NCBI RefSeq assembly: GCF_900107285.1
Contig: NZ_FNPK01000001.1
Location: 1-64,000 of the forward strand
From: Acinetobacter kyonggiensis
GTDB taxonomy: Bacteria > Pseudomonadota > Gammaproteobacteria > Pseudomonadales > Moraxellaceae
DNA: 64,000 bases
Reading direction: 5' to 3'
Numbering within the stretch: the first letter of the stretch is position 1; every line of letters starts with the position of its first letter. The position numbers were made by a program, and so were the translations under genes. Of the stretch, positions 8,318 to 18,223 are shown in pieces. A model generated the notes under the pieces. It did not search any database. It saw only the letters and a program-made list of their open reading frames with translations, and was not told where the DNA came from.

Positions 8318-11014
8318 TCAAATCTTTTCACCTTCAGGCATTGGTGCAATATACGCAATCACCAACATCACCAAGCCTGCACCTAAAAATGAAACAACCC
8401 GAGTTAACGTGCCAATATGGGACAAATCGAACAAGACCAATTTTAAAGTTACCACCACCAAAATACTGCCGCCCAAAATCCAGACTGAACGCAGCTGTTT
8501 ATGGCTGGCTAAACTCATGGTCATAAAGGCTAACCCCACCCAAAGTAAAGTCAAACTAAGTTGAACCGTGCCATCTTGCCACAAAGCCAGTTCATTCAAG
8601 GGTGTACCCAAATACACATGTAATGCGCGCAGCACAATATAACTGCTTAGCCAAAGTAAACTTAACACCATCAGCACGGCAACAATGCCTTTATCCAAAC
8701 CTGATTTAACCTGTAAGGACAGCATCCACATAAACCCGATCAACATGGCGATACTGACCAAATCAAATGGATTTAAAATCGGCAACACATACGCTTGGAA
8801 TGCTTGTTGGGTCAAGAGCTGCGAGCTCAGCATCCAAGTCGCCATTAAAACCAAAGTACTGCGCGCTTGCCAAAATATCTTCCAATCTGGATTATCCACT
8901 TGCCAATAACACCAAGCACAAAACAGTAAAGGTAAGATCACCACACTCATATACGGCATGCTCGGAACCAAGCTTAAACTACTCATGGCGAGGCTAAGCA
9001 AAACCCCGAAACTCACCCACTCTTTTTCCGCTCGAACGCCCAACATGGGACGCAGCCACAAGGCAGTCAAGATCAAACCAGACAATGCAAAAGCAACGCG
9101 GTCAAATGTAGAAGACCAAACAATAATGCCTTGTTTACTTTGATCAAGCACAATAATAAAGGCAAAAACAAAGACTGGAATTAACCCGAGCCATTTCGGC
9201 AATAACCATGACCATGTGGCTTTGCAATACAGCATGACTTCATTCATCAGCAAATAGCAGCCACTGACGATCAATAAGCAAATGACAAACTGATTCGCAC
9301 GATCAATTTGATCAAGCAATAAAACAATCAACATCGTGGTTGCAAACAGCATTTGTAAACCATGAAAAGCGATCGTGGCATGGCTCAATTGCTTGCGAAA
9401 AGATGCACGACTATTGGCAAGCAACACCACCGCAAAATAACTCAGACACAGCCCCCAATACATTTCACGTGGAAATTGGCTCAACTCTGCCAGATAATAA
9501 AAACTAGATAAGCCTGCAACGACCAACAACCCCATGCCCAGATAACGACTAATATTCGACTCCCGATATAAGGCATAAATAAAAATCATTAAACCTTCGA
9601 CCGCCCAGCCCACCACGCTCCATTGTTCAGGCAAAAGAATCGGTGGAATCAAAGCCAAGAAAATAAGCATGAGGCTTAAATAACTTTGCGAAATCAGTTG
9701 TACTGCTTGATGCCGTTTAGAAAGCAGATACAGTCCTGCATACACCACTGCAAAGTCTAAACTTGCACCGGCTTGCCAATACATTTCATCAAAATACATT
9801 AAATAAATAAAAATATAGCCCACAATAGGCGCACTAAAAATCAGTGCGACATCTAAAGCAGGTTTGAGTTTAAATTGAGCAAGATCCGCTTTGGCAAGCA
9901 GCTGGCTAAAGCGAAAACTCAGCCAAACAAAGATGGCGGTATGTGCAACAACCAGTACCGTTAAAATCCTACGCTCTTCTGCTTCACCCTGATAAAAGGC
10001 ATAACTGCCACCCACGATCACCGTAATGAGGAATGCAATTTGATTTAGAATTTTCCATGGGCGTAATGTACTTAACACAGCAACCGCGAGATTAATCACC
10101 ACATAATAGGCAATCAATTCAACCGCTGTCGCATTGCGAACAGGCAAAGTAAAGGGTGCGATATAGGCAATGATCATCGCCATCAGTGCCAGTTCAATTG
10201 ATTGCTGCTTTAAGCTTAAATGCAGGGTGAGCAACATAATGACAGCAAAACAAAATGCGGCCACCCATAACATCGCAATCACACCATTGTAATAGGCAAA
10301 AAATAGGGTTAAGAATAATGCCGCTAAACCTAAACCTTCTAAAGCCAAAGCAAAACTGCGGTTTTTAGCCTGTAACCCATACCCCAATGCCGTGACTGCT
10401 CCACTCACACTCGCAACAATGCTCAGTTTCAACGCCAGACTCAACTGCCAATGTTCGGTGGCAAAACGTAGCAATAGCACAATGCCAATAATCAGCACCA
10501 AGATGGCAACTTTTAAAACAGGATTCCCCTGAAATATCCACTGCCTGAACTGATCAACCAAACTGATCGAATTTGATGTAAAGGGTAATTCAAGCGGCTC
10601 TGTATGGGATGTCGGTTCAACAGCAACATAAGCCGTGGGTGGAACTTGCTGTAATCGCCTTTGTACTCGATTTAACAAAGCTTCCAAACGCCTTAACCAA
10701 CGCAGAAAGAAAAAAATCCAAGCTGTGACCCCTGCACCAACAACAAAACTCCAATCCATTGCCCCACCGACAAGCGCAACAATGGATGCAAGATAGAGCG
10801 GAACTTTTGAGGTTTCTTGAAATGAAATATGCTTCTCAGTCGCAATTTGAGCTGCGGGTGTTTGCAAAGCATCGACATATTGCATCACACTCATGACCAA
10901 GGCTAAGCCACACAAATAAGTAAAAATGTGTGCTTTTAAAAACCACGCACCCACACCGACAATAATCAATATCATCAGCCAAATCATGCGGATTTCGCTC
11001 TGCCCTTTGTGCAT
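8318..11014 (-). CDS. Large DUF2339-family polytopic membrane protein
   Basis: This 898-aa protein is hydrophobic almost throughout, with well over twenty predicted membrane helices. The only long hydrophilic stretch is around residues 105-150, after two N-terminal helices. The repeating short-helix pattern and length fit the DUF2339 family of bacterial inner-membrane proteins, whose function is unknown. Two starts are possible: the first ATG at 11014, and a second nine codons later that also has purine-rich sequence upstream. The gene is monocistronic and divergent from polA. Nothing in the sequence identifies a transported substrate. Confidence 0.85.
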   Translation of the reverse strand: MHKGQSEIRMIWLMILIIVGVGAWFLKAHIFTYLCGLALVMSVMQYVDALQTPAAQIATEKHISFQETSKVPLYLASIVALVGGAMDWSFVVGAGVTAWIFFFLRWLRRLEALLNRVQRRLQQVPPTAYVAVEPTSHTEPLELPFTSNSISLVDQFRQWIFQGNPVLKVAILVLIIGIVLLLRFATEHWQLSLALKLSIVASVSGAVTALGYGLQAKNRSFALALEGLGLAALFLTLFFAYYNGVIAMLWVAAFCFAVIMLLTLHLSLKQQSIELALMAMIIAYIAPFTLPVRNATAVELIAYYVVINLAVAVLSTLRPWKILNQIAFLITVIVGGSYAFYQGEAEERRILTVLVVAHTAIFVWLSFRFSQLLAKADLAQFKLKPALDVALIFSAPIVGYIFIYLMYFDEMYWQAGASLDFAVVYAGLYLLSKRHQAVQLISQSYLSLMLIFLALIPPILLPEQWSVVGWAVEGLMIFIYALYRESNISRYLGMGLLVVAGLSSFYYLAELSQFPREMYWGLCLSYFAVVLLANSRASFRKQLSHATIAFHGLQMLFATTMLIVLLLDQIDRANQFVICLLIVSGCYLLMNEVMLYCKATWSWLLPKWLGLIPVFVFAFIIVLDQSKQGIIVWSSTFDRVAFALSGLILTALWLRPMLGVRAEKEWVSFGVLLSLAMSSLSLVPSMPYMSVVILPLLFCAWCYWQVDNPDWKIFWQARSTLVLMATWMLSSQLLTQQAFQAYVLPILNPFDLVSIAMLIGFMWMLSLQVKSGLDKGIVAVLMVLSLLWLSSYIVLRALHVYLGTPLNELALWQDGTVQLSLTLLWVGLAFMTMSLASHKQLRSVWILGGSILVVVTLKLVLFDLSHIGTLTRVVSFLGAGLVMLVIAYIAPMPEGEKI

Positions 11015-11176
11015 CTTATCTTTCTCTGCATCCTTATGAATTGATCATACAACAGCTCTGACTTTGATTTTTAAGCATTCATCAGATATTCGGTAACATG
11101 CATCTTTCATGATGTGCCTGTGATCAGTAGTAAAATCACGTACAATAAGCGGGTTATTTGAATTAGGAATCTTTCA

Positions 11177-13942
11177 ATGCCACCATTTGTTTTGGTCGAT
11201 GGCTCATATTTTTTATTTCGTGCGTACCATGCACTGCCACCACTAACCACTTCTACGGGTTTACAGACCAACGCAATTCGTGGTGCGATTTCTGCGATTC
11301 AAAAATTGATGCGTCGTATTCAACCGACGCATATGGCCGTGATTTTTGATACACCAGAGCCAACTTTCCGTCATCTCCTTTCACCGATTTATAAAGGTGA
11401 TCGCCCAAGTATGCCAGAGGAACTTTCTCAACAGATTCCTTATCTTCACAATCTGATTCGCGCTTTAGGCATTCCATTGTATACCCTACCGGGTGCTGAA
11501 GCCGATGACGTGATTGGAACACTGGCTAAGCGTGCAGAGAAAGCAGGTCATCAAGTGCTCATTTCTACAGGTGACAAAGACATGGCACAACTGGTCACCG
11601 ACAAAGTGACTTTAGAAGACAGCTTTAAAGATAAGCCAATGGATGTGAATGGGGTCTTTGAAAAATTCGGGGTTTGGCCGAATCAAATTATCGACTACTT
11701 AACCCTAATGGGTGATGCTTCTGATGGGATTCGTGGCGTGCCGGGGGTTGGTGCGAAAACAGCAGCTAAACTTTTAACCGAATATGGTTCAATCGGTGGC
11801 ATTTTAGAAAATGTCGATCAAATCAAAGGTAAAGTCGGTCAAAACATTAAAGATAATGTTGAAGGGATTGCTCTCGACCATCAACTTGCCAGTATTGTGA
11901 TTGACCTAGATTTAAACCTCACTTATGACGATTTAAAGCTGGCTGATCCGAATGTCGAAGCCTTACGTCAACTTTATACTGAACTTGAATTTCGTAACCA
12001 ATTACAGTCTTTAGACCATCCAAATAATCCTAATAGTTCGGTCTACAAACAAACCTCAAAAGTGATTGAGAAATCTGCACACACAGAAGAAGTGATTAAA
12101 ACTGAAGATCAAGCCGACATGAGCAGTGTCGATGATCAACTGGGACAAGCCACTTACCATACCGTTTTAAGCAAAGCAGACTGGGATAAATTCTTCCAAC
12201 GCTTTAGCACTGAAAAATGTTTTGCCTTTGACACTGAAACCACCAGTCTAGATTACCGTATTGCAGAAATGGTCGGTTTTTCAGTGGCATTTAATGCCGA
12301 TGATGCCTATTACATTCCGCTTGCGCATGACTATGAAGGTGCACCTGAACAGCTCAACCGTGAAACGGTTCTCACACAAATTAAACCAATTTTAGAAGAT
12401 GCTTCGGTTAAAAAAATTGGTCATCATTTAAAATATGATGCACATATTTTGCAGAATCACGGGATTGAATTACAAGGCTGGTATTTCGATACCATGCTGG
12501 CTTCTTACGTGCTTAATTCTGTGGCAACGCGTCACGGTATGGATGATGTTGCACGTTTATATTTAAGCCATTTGAGCACCACCTTTGAACAAGTAGCGGG
12601 CAAAGGAGTGAAACAAAAAACCTTTAATCAAATTGAGATTGAAATCGCTGCGCATTATGCTGCTGAAGATGCGCATGTGACTTATCGCTTATATGAAGTG
12701 TTGTCGAAAAAATTAAAAGCCGTACCTGAACTCGACCATATTTTGCATAATATTGAAATGCCTGTGGCTCGTGTTCTGACCATAATGGAAGAAAACGGCA
12801 TTGAGCTTGATCTCAAATTCCTTGATCAATTAGGGGTAGATTTTTCAAATGCCATTCAAAATTTAGAAAATCAAATTACCGAATTAGCAGGACAAAGCTT
12901 TAATGTCAGCTCGCCAAAACAAGTCGGTGAGATCCTGTTTGATAAGTTGGGATTAAAAGGTGGCAAGAAAACCGCCACTGGACAATACAGTACCAGTGAA
13001 AGTATTTTAGAAAAAATTGATCACCCGATTACCGCGTTAATTTTGGAATACCGCGGTCTTTCAAAACTCAAAAGCACTTATACAGATGGTCTACAAAAAC
13101 AGGCCAACAATGACAGTGGTCGTGTCCATACCAGTTATCATCAGGCACTCACGACAACTGGTCGTTTATCATCGACCGATCCAAACTTGCAAAATATTCC
13201 TGTCCGTGAAGAAATTGGTCGTCAAATTCGTAAAGCGTTTGTTGCACCTAAAGGTCGCGTGCTGCTTGCAGCCGATTACTCGCAAATCGAACTTCGTTTA
13301 ATGGCACATTTTTCTCAAGATGATGCCCTAGTACATGCCTTTAATCATGGACAAGATGTGCATCGTCGTACCGCTGCTGAAGTTTTAGGCATTGCCCTAG
13401 AAGATGTAACGCATGACCAACGCCGTCAAGCCAAAGCCGTCAATTTTGGTCTATTGTATGGCATGTCTGAATTTGGTTTGATTCGTCAGTTAGGCTTTAC
13501 CCGTCAAGAATCTCAAGACTATATCAAACAGTATTTCCACCGTTATCCGGGCATTTATGAGTATATGCAACGCACTCGTCAAGTGGCTTTGGAACAAGGC
13601 TTTGTCGAAACAATTTTAGGTCGTCGTTTATATACCCCTGATATTGATGCACGCAATATGATGGTGCGTAAAGGCGCTGAACGTGCAGCAATCAATGCTC
13701 CGCTACAAGGAAGTGCTGCTGATATTATTAAAATGGCGATGATTGAAGTCGATAAAATATTACCGAAAGATCAAGCCAAAATGCTGTTACAAGTACACGA
13801 TGAATTGGTGTTTGAGGTCGATGCCGATATTGCTGATGAACTGGCGCCTAAATTGGCTGAAGTGATGCAATCGGTGGTGAAACTTTCAGTTCCGCTAATT
13901 GTTGAAGTCGGTAAAGGCATGAATTGGGATGAGGCACATTAA
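11177..13942 (+). CDS. polA: DNA polymerase I
   Basis: DNA polymerase I fills gaps and removes RNA primers. The 921-aa protein contains all three family domains. The N-terminal 5'-3' exonuclease (about 1-290) has the helix-hairpin-helix region GIRGVPGVGAKTA. The 3'-5' proofreading domain (about 330-530) has the intact acidic motif FAFDTETTSLD, so proofreading should be active. The family A polymerase domain (about 550-921) has motif A LLAADYSQIELRLMAH, the O-helix RRQAKAVNFGLLYGMS and motif C QVHDELVFEV. The length matches the E. coli enzyme (928 aa). A purine-rich AGGAA lies just upstream of the ATG. It is a single-gene unit. Confidence 0.98.
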   Translation: MPPFVLVDGSYFLFRAYHALPPLTTSTGLQTNAIRGAISAIQKLMRRIQPTHMAVIFDTPEPTFRHLLSPIYKGDRPSMPEELSQQIPYLHNLIRALGIPLYTLPGAEADDVIGTLAKRAEKAGHQVLISTGDKDMAQLVTDKVTLEDSFKDKPMDVNGVFEKFGVWPNQIIDYLTLMGDASDGIRGVPGVGAKTAAKLLTEYGSIGGILENVDQIKGKVGQNIKDNVEGIALDHQLASIVIDLDLNLTYDDLKLADPNVEALRQLYTELEFRNQLQSLDHPNNPNSSVYKQTSKVIEKSAHTEEVIKTEDQADMSSVDDQLGQATYHTVLSKADWDKFFQRFSTEKCFAFDTETTSLDYRIAEMVGFSVAFNADDAYYIPLAHDYEGAPEQLNRETVLTQIKPILEDASVKKIGHHLKYDAHILQNHGIELQGWYFDTMLASYVLNSVATRHGMDDVARLYLSHLSTTFEQVAGKGVKQKTFNQIEIEIAAHYAAEDAHVTYRLYEVLSKKLKAVPELDHILHNIEMPVARVLTIMEENGIELDLKFLDQLGVDFSNAIQNLENQITELAGQSFNVSSPKQVGEILFDKLGLKGGKKTATGQYSTSESILEKIDHPITALILEYRGLSKLKSTYTDGLQKQANNDSGRVHTSYHQALTTTGRLSSTDPNLQNIPVREEIGRQIRKAFVAPKGRVLLAADYSQIELRLMAHFSQDDALVHAFNHGQDVHRRTAAEVLGIALEDVTHDQRRQAKAVNFGLLYGMSEFGLIRQLGFTRQESQDYIKQYFHRYPGIYEYMQRTRQVALEQGFVETILGRRLYTPDIDARNMMVRKGAERAAINAPLQGSAADIIKMAMIEVDKILPKDQAKMLLQVHDELVFEVDADIADELAPKLAEVMQSVVKLSVPLIVEVGKGMNWDEAH

Positions 13943-14080
13943 AATATTAAAGCATTCTCTCCTTTAAATGACGGTTTGAGAGAAACTCTTTAAGTAATTT
14001 TAGAGTTTCTTCATTCCTTCAATACTTAAAAGCGATAATTTTTGTCTGACTCCACACAATACTCCACTTAAAGAGCTCCT

Positions 14081-14527
14081 TTACAGATCAACAAACCGAG
14101 TAACCCCAACACGTTGATCAAACGCTACTTGCTGTACGGGAGAGAGTTTAGATCGCTGATAACGTAATGAATAACCACCAAACATCTCACCCGTAGATTT
14201 TAGGATATACCAATCTAAAATTTCAGATTCACTCAACTTTAACCACTGCCCAACTTGAATCCATTTAAATATTTCAGGCACTTCAAACAGTTGTGCGAAA
14301 CAAAAGTTATCTTCAAAAAATGGAGTCATTAGCCAAATATTCGCACCCTCTTCGGAATCTTGGCTTTCTGGAATATAAAATTTAACACATGCAAAATCCC
14401 CCTCAGATATTTTTGCTAAGTTTTCTTTAAAAATGTCCAATGATTCTCTTGCGATTTTTATCGTTGCCAAATATGCGTCAGCTTCATGATCAACAAGCAT
14501 AAATTGAGGTTCAAGTTCGCTATTCAT
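14081..14527 (-). CDS. DUF2314-like protein
   Basis: The 148-aa acidic protein has no signal peptide. The region NIWLMTPFFEDNFCFAQLFEVPEIFKWIQVGQWLKLSESEILDWYIL, followed by a glycine-rich GGYSLRYQR, resembles the DUF2314 layout: a W-containing strand, a DW motif, then a GG-x-R strand. Such proteins are small, soluble and of unknown function, often near immunity or accessory genes. Here it lies between polA and yggT, on the opposite strand to polA, and may be a lineage-specific insertion. The family link is by pattern only. Confidence 0.65.
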   Translation of the reverse strand: MNSELEPQFMLVDHEADAYLATIKIARESLDIFKENLAKISEGDFACVKFYIPESQDSEEGANIWLMTPFFEDNFCFAQLFEVPEIFKWIQVGQWLKLSESEILDWYILKSTGEMFGGYSLRYQRSKLSPVQQVAFDQRVGVTRFVDL

Positions 14528-14566
14528 TCACCAATATCCTGATTTTAAAATATTTTATTTATCAAT

Positions 14567-14594
14567 AAAAAAGGACTCAATGGAGTCCTTTTTT
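14567..14594. terminator. Bidirectional rho-independent terminator between yggT and the DUF2314-like gene
   Basis: A stem of AAAAAAGGACTC and GAGTCCTTTTTT around a four-base loop lies immediately past the yggT stop. A T-run is present on both strands. It should end the accA-tilS-proC-yggT transcript. Confidence 0.88.
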
Positions 14595-14606
14595 ATTGCT
14601 TAAAGT

Positions 14607-15176
14607 TTAAAGCCCTGTCAGAAGTGCAATCGCCACTTCATTCATAATAATTTCAGCAATATACAAAGCTAAAAATGCCACAATTGGAGATAAATCAATC
14701 ATGCCCATATTCGGCAAAATACGACGGAATGGTGCCAACAATGGTTCTGCAAGCTCCTGAATTACTTCAATATAAGGCGAGCGAGATTGCGTAAACATCA
14801 CCACCCAACTTAAAATAATGGTCGCAAAAATCAAATAACGGCAGAAACGAATCAAGTCTTGAATCATGGTGACAAAAGTTAAAATCAGCAAATGCACCGG
14901 ACTATTCGGCATAGCACCTGACAAATACATGACACCAAAAATTTTGAGTAAATATAAAACCAACAATAAAGCCAAAGCCGCTAAATTAACGCGACCTTTT
15001 GCCACAGTTGGAAAAATACGACCAAAAACATCCACTATTTTCGTTGCTTTAACCGTAGACATCACCACTGGATTATAAGCATTTACCCCTGCCAACTGCA
15101 TGAGAAAACGAAAAAATACGAGCAAAATCGCTACGTTAATGATAATGCCAAAAATCAGCGCAGAGTTTGCACCCAT
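14607..15176 (-). CDS. yggT: YggT family inner-membrane protein
   Basis: The 189-aa protein consists of two YggT repeats, each with paired hydrophobic helices. The repeats show the family cores PFRRILPNMGMIDLSPIVAFLAL in the second half and VDVFGRIFPTVAKGRVNLAAL in the first. YggT proteins are small integral membrane proteins of poorly known function, linked to osmotic tolerance in some bacteria. The gene follows proC by 27 bp, and the proC-yggT order is conserved in many proteobacteria. The terminator directly after it suggests it is the last gene of the ppx/accA-side transcript. Confidence 0.9.
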   Translation of the reverse strand: MGANSALIFGIIINVAILLVFFRFLMQLAGVNAYNPVVMSTVKATKIVDVFGRIFPTVAKGRVNLAALALLLVLYLLKIFGVMYLSGAMPNSPVHLLILTFVTMIQDLIRFCRYLIFATIILSWVVMFTQSRSPYIEVIQELAEPLLAPFRRILPNMGMIDLSPIVAFLALYIAEIIMNEVAIALLTGL

Positions 15177-15203
15177 ACTGGAACTTTCCTAAATAAAAAC
15201 GAG

Positions 15204-16034
15204 TTATTTGCTACTTTCACTTAGCTCTTGAGCAAGTTCTTGGCTGCGCTTTTGTGCAGCAGCCAAAGCAGCCTGAATATTTTGAGAAATTTGTGCACGA
15301 TCAAAAACTTCAAGTGCAGCTTGAGTCGTACCATTTGGTGAGGTTACATTTTTACGTAATTCCGCAGGTGTATTTGCACTGGTGATTGCCATTTGTGCAG
15401 CACCTAACGCCGTTTGCAAAGTCAGCGCAGTAGCCACTTTCTCATCTAGGCCCAAGTTTTTACCTGCACGAATCATGCTTTCCATCATATAGAAGAAATA
15501 TGCAGGACCAGAACCCGATACTGCCGTGACCGCATCAATCTGCGCTTCTGAATTTACCCACAGGGTTAAACCTGTTGCAGCTAAAACTTGGCTTGCAAGC
15601 TCACGATCTTTGGTATCAACTGCTTCAGTCGCATACAGGCCATGTGCACCTGTTTGCACCAAAGCGGGAGTATTCGGCATCACACGAACAATTCGGTCTG
15701 TGGCTAAAAGCGTTGCAATGGTTGCAATTTCAGCACCAGCAACAATCGACATGACCAATTTGCCTTCAAACAAACCTTTAAGAGGCTTTAATACACTGGC
15801 CAATACCTGTGGTTTTACCGCAAAAAGGACGATATCGGCATCACGAATGGCAGCAATATTATCATCGGTCACGCAAACATCTTTTTCAGCTAATAAAAGA
15901 CGTACTTTTTCGACCGGATCAGAAACTGTAATACGTGTTGGAGGCAAACCGCGTGAAATTAACCCACCAATTAAGGCTTGAGCCATATTACCGCCACCAA
16001 TAAAACAAATATTACAATTTAAAGCTGCACTCAT
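15204..16034 (-). CDS. proC: Pyrroline-5-carboxylate reductase
   Basis: ProC performs the last step of proline synthesis, the NAD(P)H reduction of 1-pyrroline-5-carboxylate. The 276-aa protein has the N-terminal Rossmann motif IGGGNMAQALIGGL. Its C-terminal dimerisation domain carries the family signature DAVTAVSGSGPAYFFYMMESM, followed by SPNGTTQAAL. The length is standard. It sits 28 bp downstream of tilS and 27 bp upstream of yggT. The other proline-pathway gene in the window is proA near 48 kb, unlinked. Confidence 0.96.
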   Translation of the reverse strand: MSAALNCNICFIGGGNMAQALIGGLISRGLPPTRITVSDPVEKVRLLLAEKDVCVTDDNIAAIRDADIVLFAVKPQVLASVLKPLKGLFEGKLVMSIVAGAEIATIATLLATDRIVRVMPNTPALVQTGAHGLYATEAVDTKDRELASQVLAATGLTLWVNSEAQIDAVTAVSGSGPAYFFYMMESMIRAGKNLGLDEKVATALTLQTALGAAQMAITSANTPAELRKNVTSPNGTTQAALEVFDRAQISQNIQAALAAAQKRSQELAQELSESSK

Positions 16035-16062
16035 GAATCATACTCGACGTAGAATTTTTTAA

Positions 16063-17412
16063 CTAAGAGATCAAATTTGGTTGCCAACCACCGACTTCAC
16101 AATATTCAGATTGAGCTAACCAAAACCCTTTTGGTGTAAAAACACCAAGCATAACATTATCTATGCTTAATATTTGAATTGTATGACGCTGCCAAGGAAA
16201 AATTTGCGCGTCTTGAATAGCTTTTTTTAATGGCCAACGACCGACTCGCCCATGTAAATGAATTTTTTCTCCGCCTTGGCGCAGTACTAAATTTAACGCT
16301 TTACCCAATAAGGATGCTGATAATCCGATTTGTGCAGGCTCAGCGTAATATTGCCCTGAAAGAACATTAATACTTTGATTAAACTGTACTTGAATCGTGG
16401 TAATTAAAGTATCTAATTGATTTTTATCAGTAAGATATTCATCCAAGCTTAAACGGAAAATTTTTTGCTGATAACGCACATAATAATATTGCTTCCAATG
16501 CAAGGCCGCTTGTGCATCAGACTTAGACTCAATCACTTCATGCAACAAACGCTCAACCATCTCAAAACTAGGTCGATAGCGATCCTGTCCTTTCATCCAT
16601 GCCGATAAAAGCTGTCTTTGACGCGCAGTGGATAATTGCGCTAATTTTTTTAAATCAAGTTCAACTGCTGTGCCACAAAACACCAAATCTTGCTGCAAAA
16701 CATCGTGCAGAATTTCATCCGCATCGTGCATCAAAAAACTGGTGCGACTTAAGGCTTGTTGCATTTTCGGATAACGATTTTGTAACATTGGCCACAGTTC
16801 ATGACGACACCATGCCCGATCATAATCAGTATTCAAATTACTTGGATCTTCAATATTGTGCACATCCAGTTGTGCTGCCCATTGGCAAATCTGCTCACGT
16901 GAGATATCGAGTAGTGGTCGCCAAAGGGTAAATTGCTCACGAACATCGACCTGTTTCATGGCAGATAGCCCCTGCACGCCAGCACCTGAAAGCAGACGCA
17001 AGATTAACGTTTCCGCTTGATCTTGCTGATGATGGGCCAAAACTAAAATTTCATTGGGTTTTAAATGCTTTAAATAAGCTTGATAACGTGCTTCGCGGGC
17101 TTGTTGTTCCACATTACCTGCTTGTACCTTGACCGCTTCAACAATACAAGGAATATTCAGTGCAGCACATTGATCAGAGACAAATGTTCCCCAACTGGCG
17201 CTGAGCGATTGCAATTGATGGTCAATATAGATGGCACGAATTTTTTCAGGGTATAAATAAGACATCAGATGCAGCAGCAACATGGAATCCATGCCGCCAC
17301 TACATCCAATTAAAAAGCAGGTATTTTCAGGAAACTGTTGTTCCTGTTTTAAGACATTAGACCTAAATTGTCGCTGCCAAACTTCATTAAACGCTGGTAA
17401 CGTGCTTCGCAT
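16063..17412 (-). CDS. tilS: tRNA(Ile)-lysidine synthetase
   Basis: TilS converts C34 of the CAU-anticodon tRNA-Ile to lysidine so that it reads AUA; it is essential in most bacteria. The 449-aa protein has the PP-loop [12 protein letters not shown] near residue 35, the N-terminal ATPase domain (about 25-240), and C-terminal substrate-binding domains ending about residue 445. The ATG at 17412 lies inside the 3' end of accA, giving a 64-bp overlap. No later ATG precedes the PP-loop and I saw no better alternative start codon, so the overlap is probably real and may couple translation of the two genes. Confidence 0.94.
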   Translation of the reverse strand: MRSTLPAFNEVWQRQFRSNVLKQEQQFPENTCFLIGCSGGMDSMLLLHLMSYLYPEKIRAIYIDHQLQSLSASWGTFVSDQCAALNIPCIVEAVKVQAGNVEQQAREARYQAYLKHLKPNEILVLAHHQQDQAETLILRLLSGAGVQGLSAMKQVDVREQFTLWRPLLDISREQICQWAAQLDVHNIEDPSNLNTDYDRAWCRHELWPMLQNRYPKMQQALSRTSFLMHDADEILHDVLQQDLVFCGTAVELDLKKLAQLSTARQRQLLSAWMKGQDRYRPSFEMVERLLHEVIESKSDAQAALHWKQYYYVRYQQKIFRLSLDEYLTDKNQLDTLITTIQVQFNQSINVLSGQYYAEPAQIGLSASLLGKALNLVLRQGGEKIHLHGRVGRWPLKKAIQDAQIFPWQRHTIQILSIDNVMLGVFTPKGFWLAQSEYCEVGGWQPNLIS

Positions 17413-18173
17413 CGTTCATTCGCTTCCATTGGTTGCAATTCTTCTAAAGCTTGTTGTAACACATCTTTAAGCGCTTGCATGACTTGCTCAGGTTGCAAAT
17501 GTGCACCTTCACCTTCATCAACAACATATTCCACAATACCCATTTTTTTGAGTTTTTCAGCGGTCAATGCTAATGCTTCACTGGCTTGTTCAGCTTTCTC
17601 GGCTGTTTTCCATAAAATGGTTGCACAGCCTTCAGGTGAAATCACAGAATAAATACTATGAGACAGCATAATAACGCGATCCGCCACACCAATACCGAGT
17701 GCGCCACCTGAACCACCTTCACCCAGTACGGTTGCAATCACAGGTACTTTTAAACTTGAAAGCTGTGCAAGACTGGTCGCAATCGCTTCTGCTTGACCAC
17801 GTTCTTCCGCGCCCACACCTGGATATGCACCCATAGTGTCAATAAAGGTAAACACAGGAAGATTAAATCGTTCTGCCATATCCAGTAAACGTTGCGATTT
17901 ACGGTAGCCTTCTGGATTACTCATCCCAAAGTTATGTTGCAATTTTTCACGAGTACTACGACCACGATGTTGTCCAACAATCATGACTGGCTGACCATTA
18001 AAACGTGCCAAGCCACCGATCATTGCACCATCATCACCAAACACCCGATCTCCATGTAAAGCATCGAATTCAGTGAAGATTTCACCAACATAATCCAAAA
18101 ATTGCGGACGTTCTGGATGACGTGCAATTTGAACCGTTGTCCATGCTTTAGATTGAGCAGCTTTATTTTTCAT
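17349..18173 (-). CDS. accA: Acetyl-CoA carboxylase carboxyltransferase subunit alpha, short form
   Basis: AccA and AccD transfer the carboxyl group from biotin to acetyl-CoA, the first committed step of fatty acid synthesis. The 274-aa protein has the crotonase-type core with the oxyanion-hole glycines [15 protein letters not shown] and the [14 protein letters not shown] block. It starts at [20 protein letters not shown], a point that corresponds to roughly residue 45 of E. coli AccA (319 aa). The N-terminal helical segment is absent, and only 50 bp separate this gene from ppx, so it is not hidden upstream. It overlaps tilS by 64 bp. accD is not in the window. Confidence 0.95.
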   Translation of the reverse strand: MKNKAAQSKAWTTVQIARHPERPQFLDYVGEIFTEFDALHGDRVFGDDGAMIGGLARFNGQPVMIVGQHRGRSTREKLQHNFGMSNPEGYRKSQRLLDMAERFNLPVFTFIDTMGAYPGVGAEERGQAEAIATSLAQLSSLKVPVIATVLGEGGSGGALGIGVADRVIMLSHSIYSVISPEGCATILWKTAEKAEQASEALALTAEKLKKMGIVEYVVDEGEGAHLQPEQVMQALKDVLQQALEELQPMEANERCEARYQRLMKFGSDNLGLMS

Positions 18174-18223
18174 AGGTCGACCATTATCCCTAAATTAACA
18201 ATCACTTGTTAACCAATCACTTG

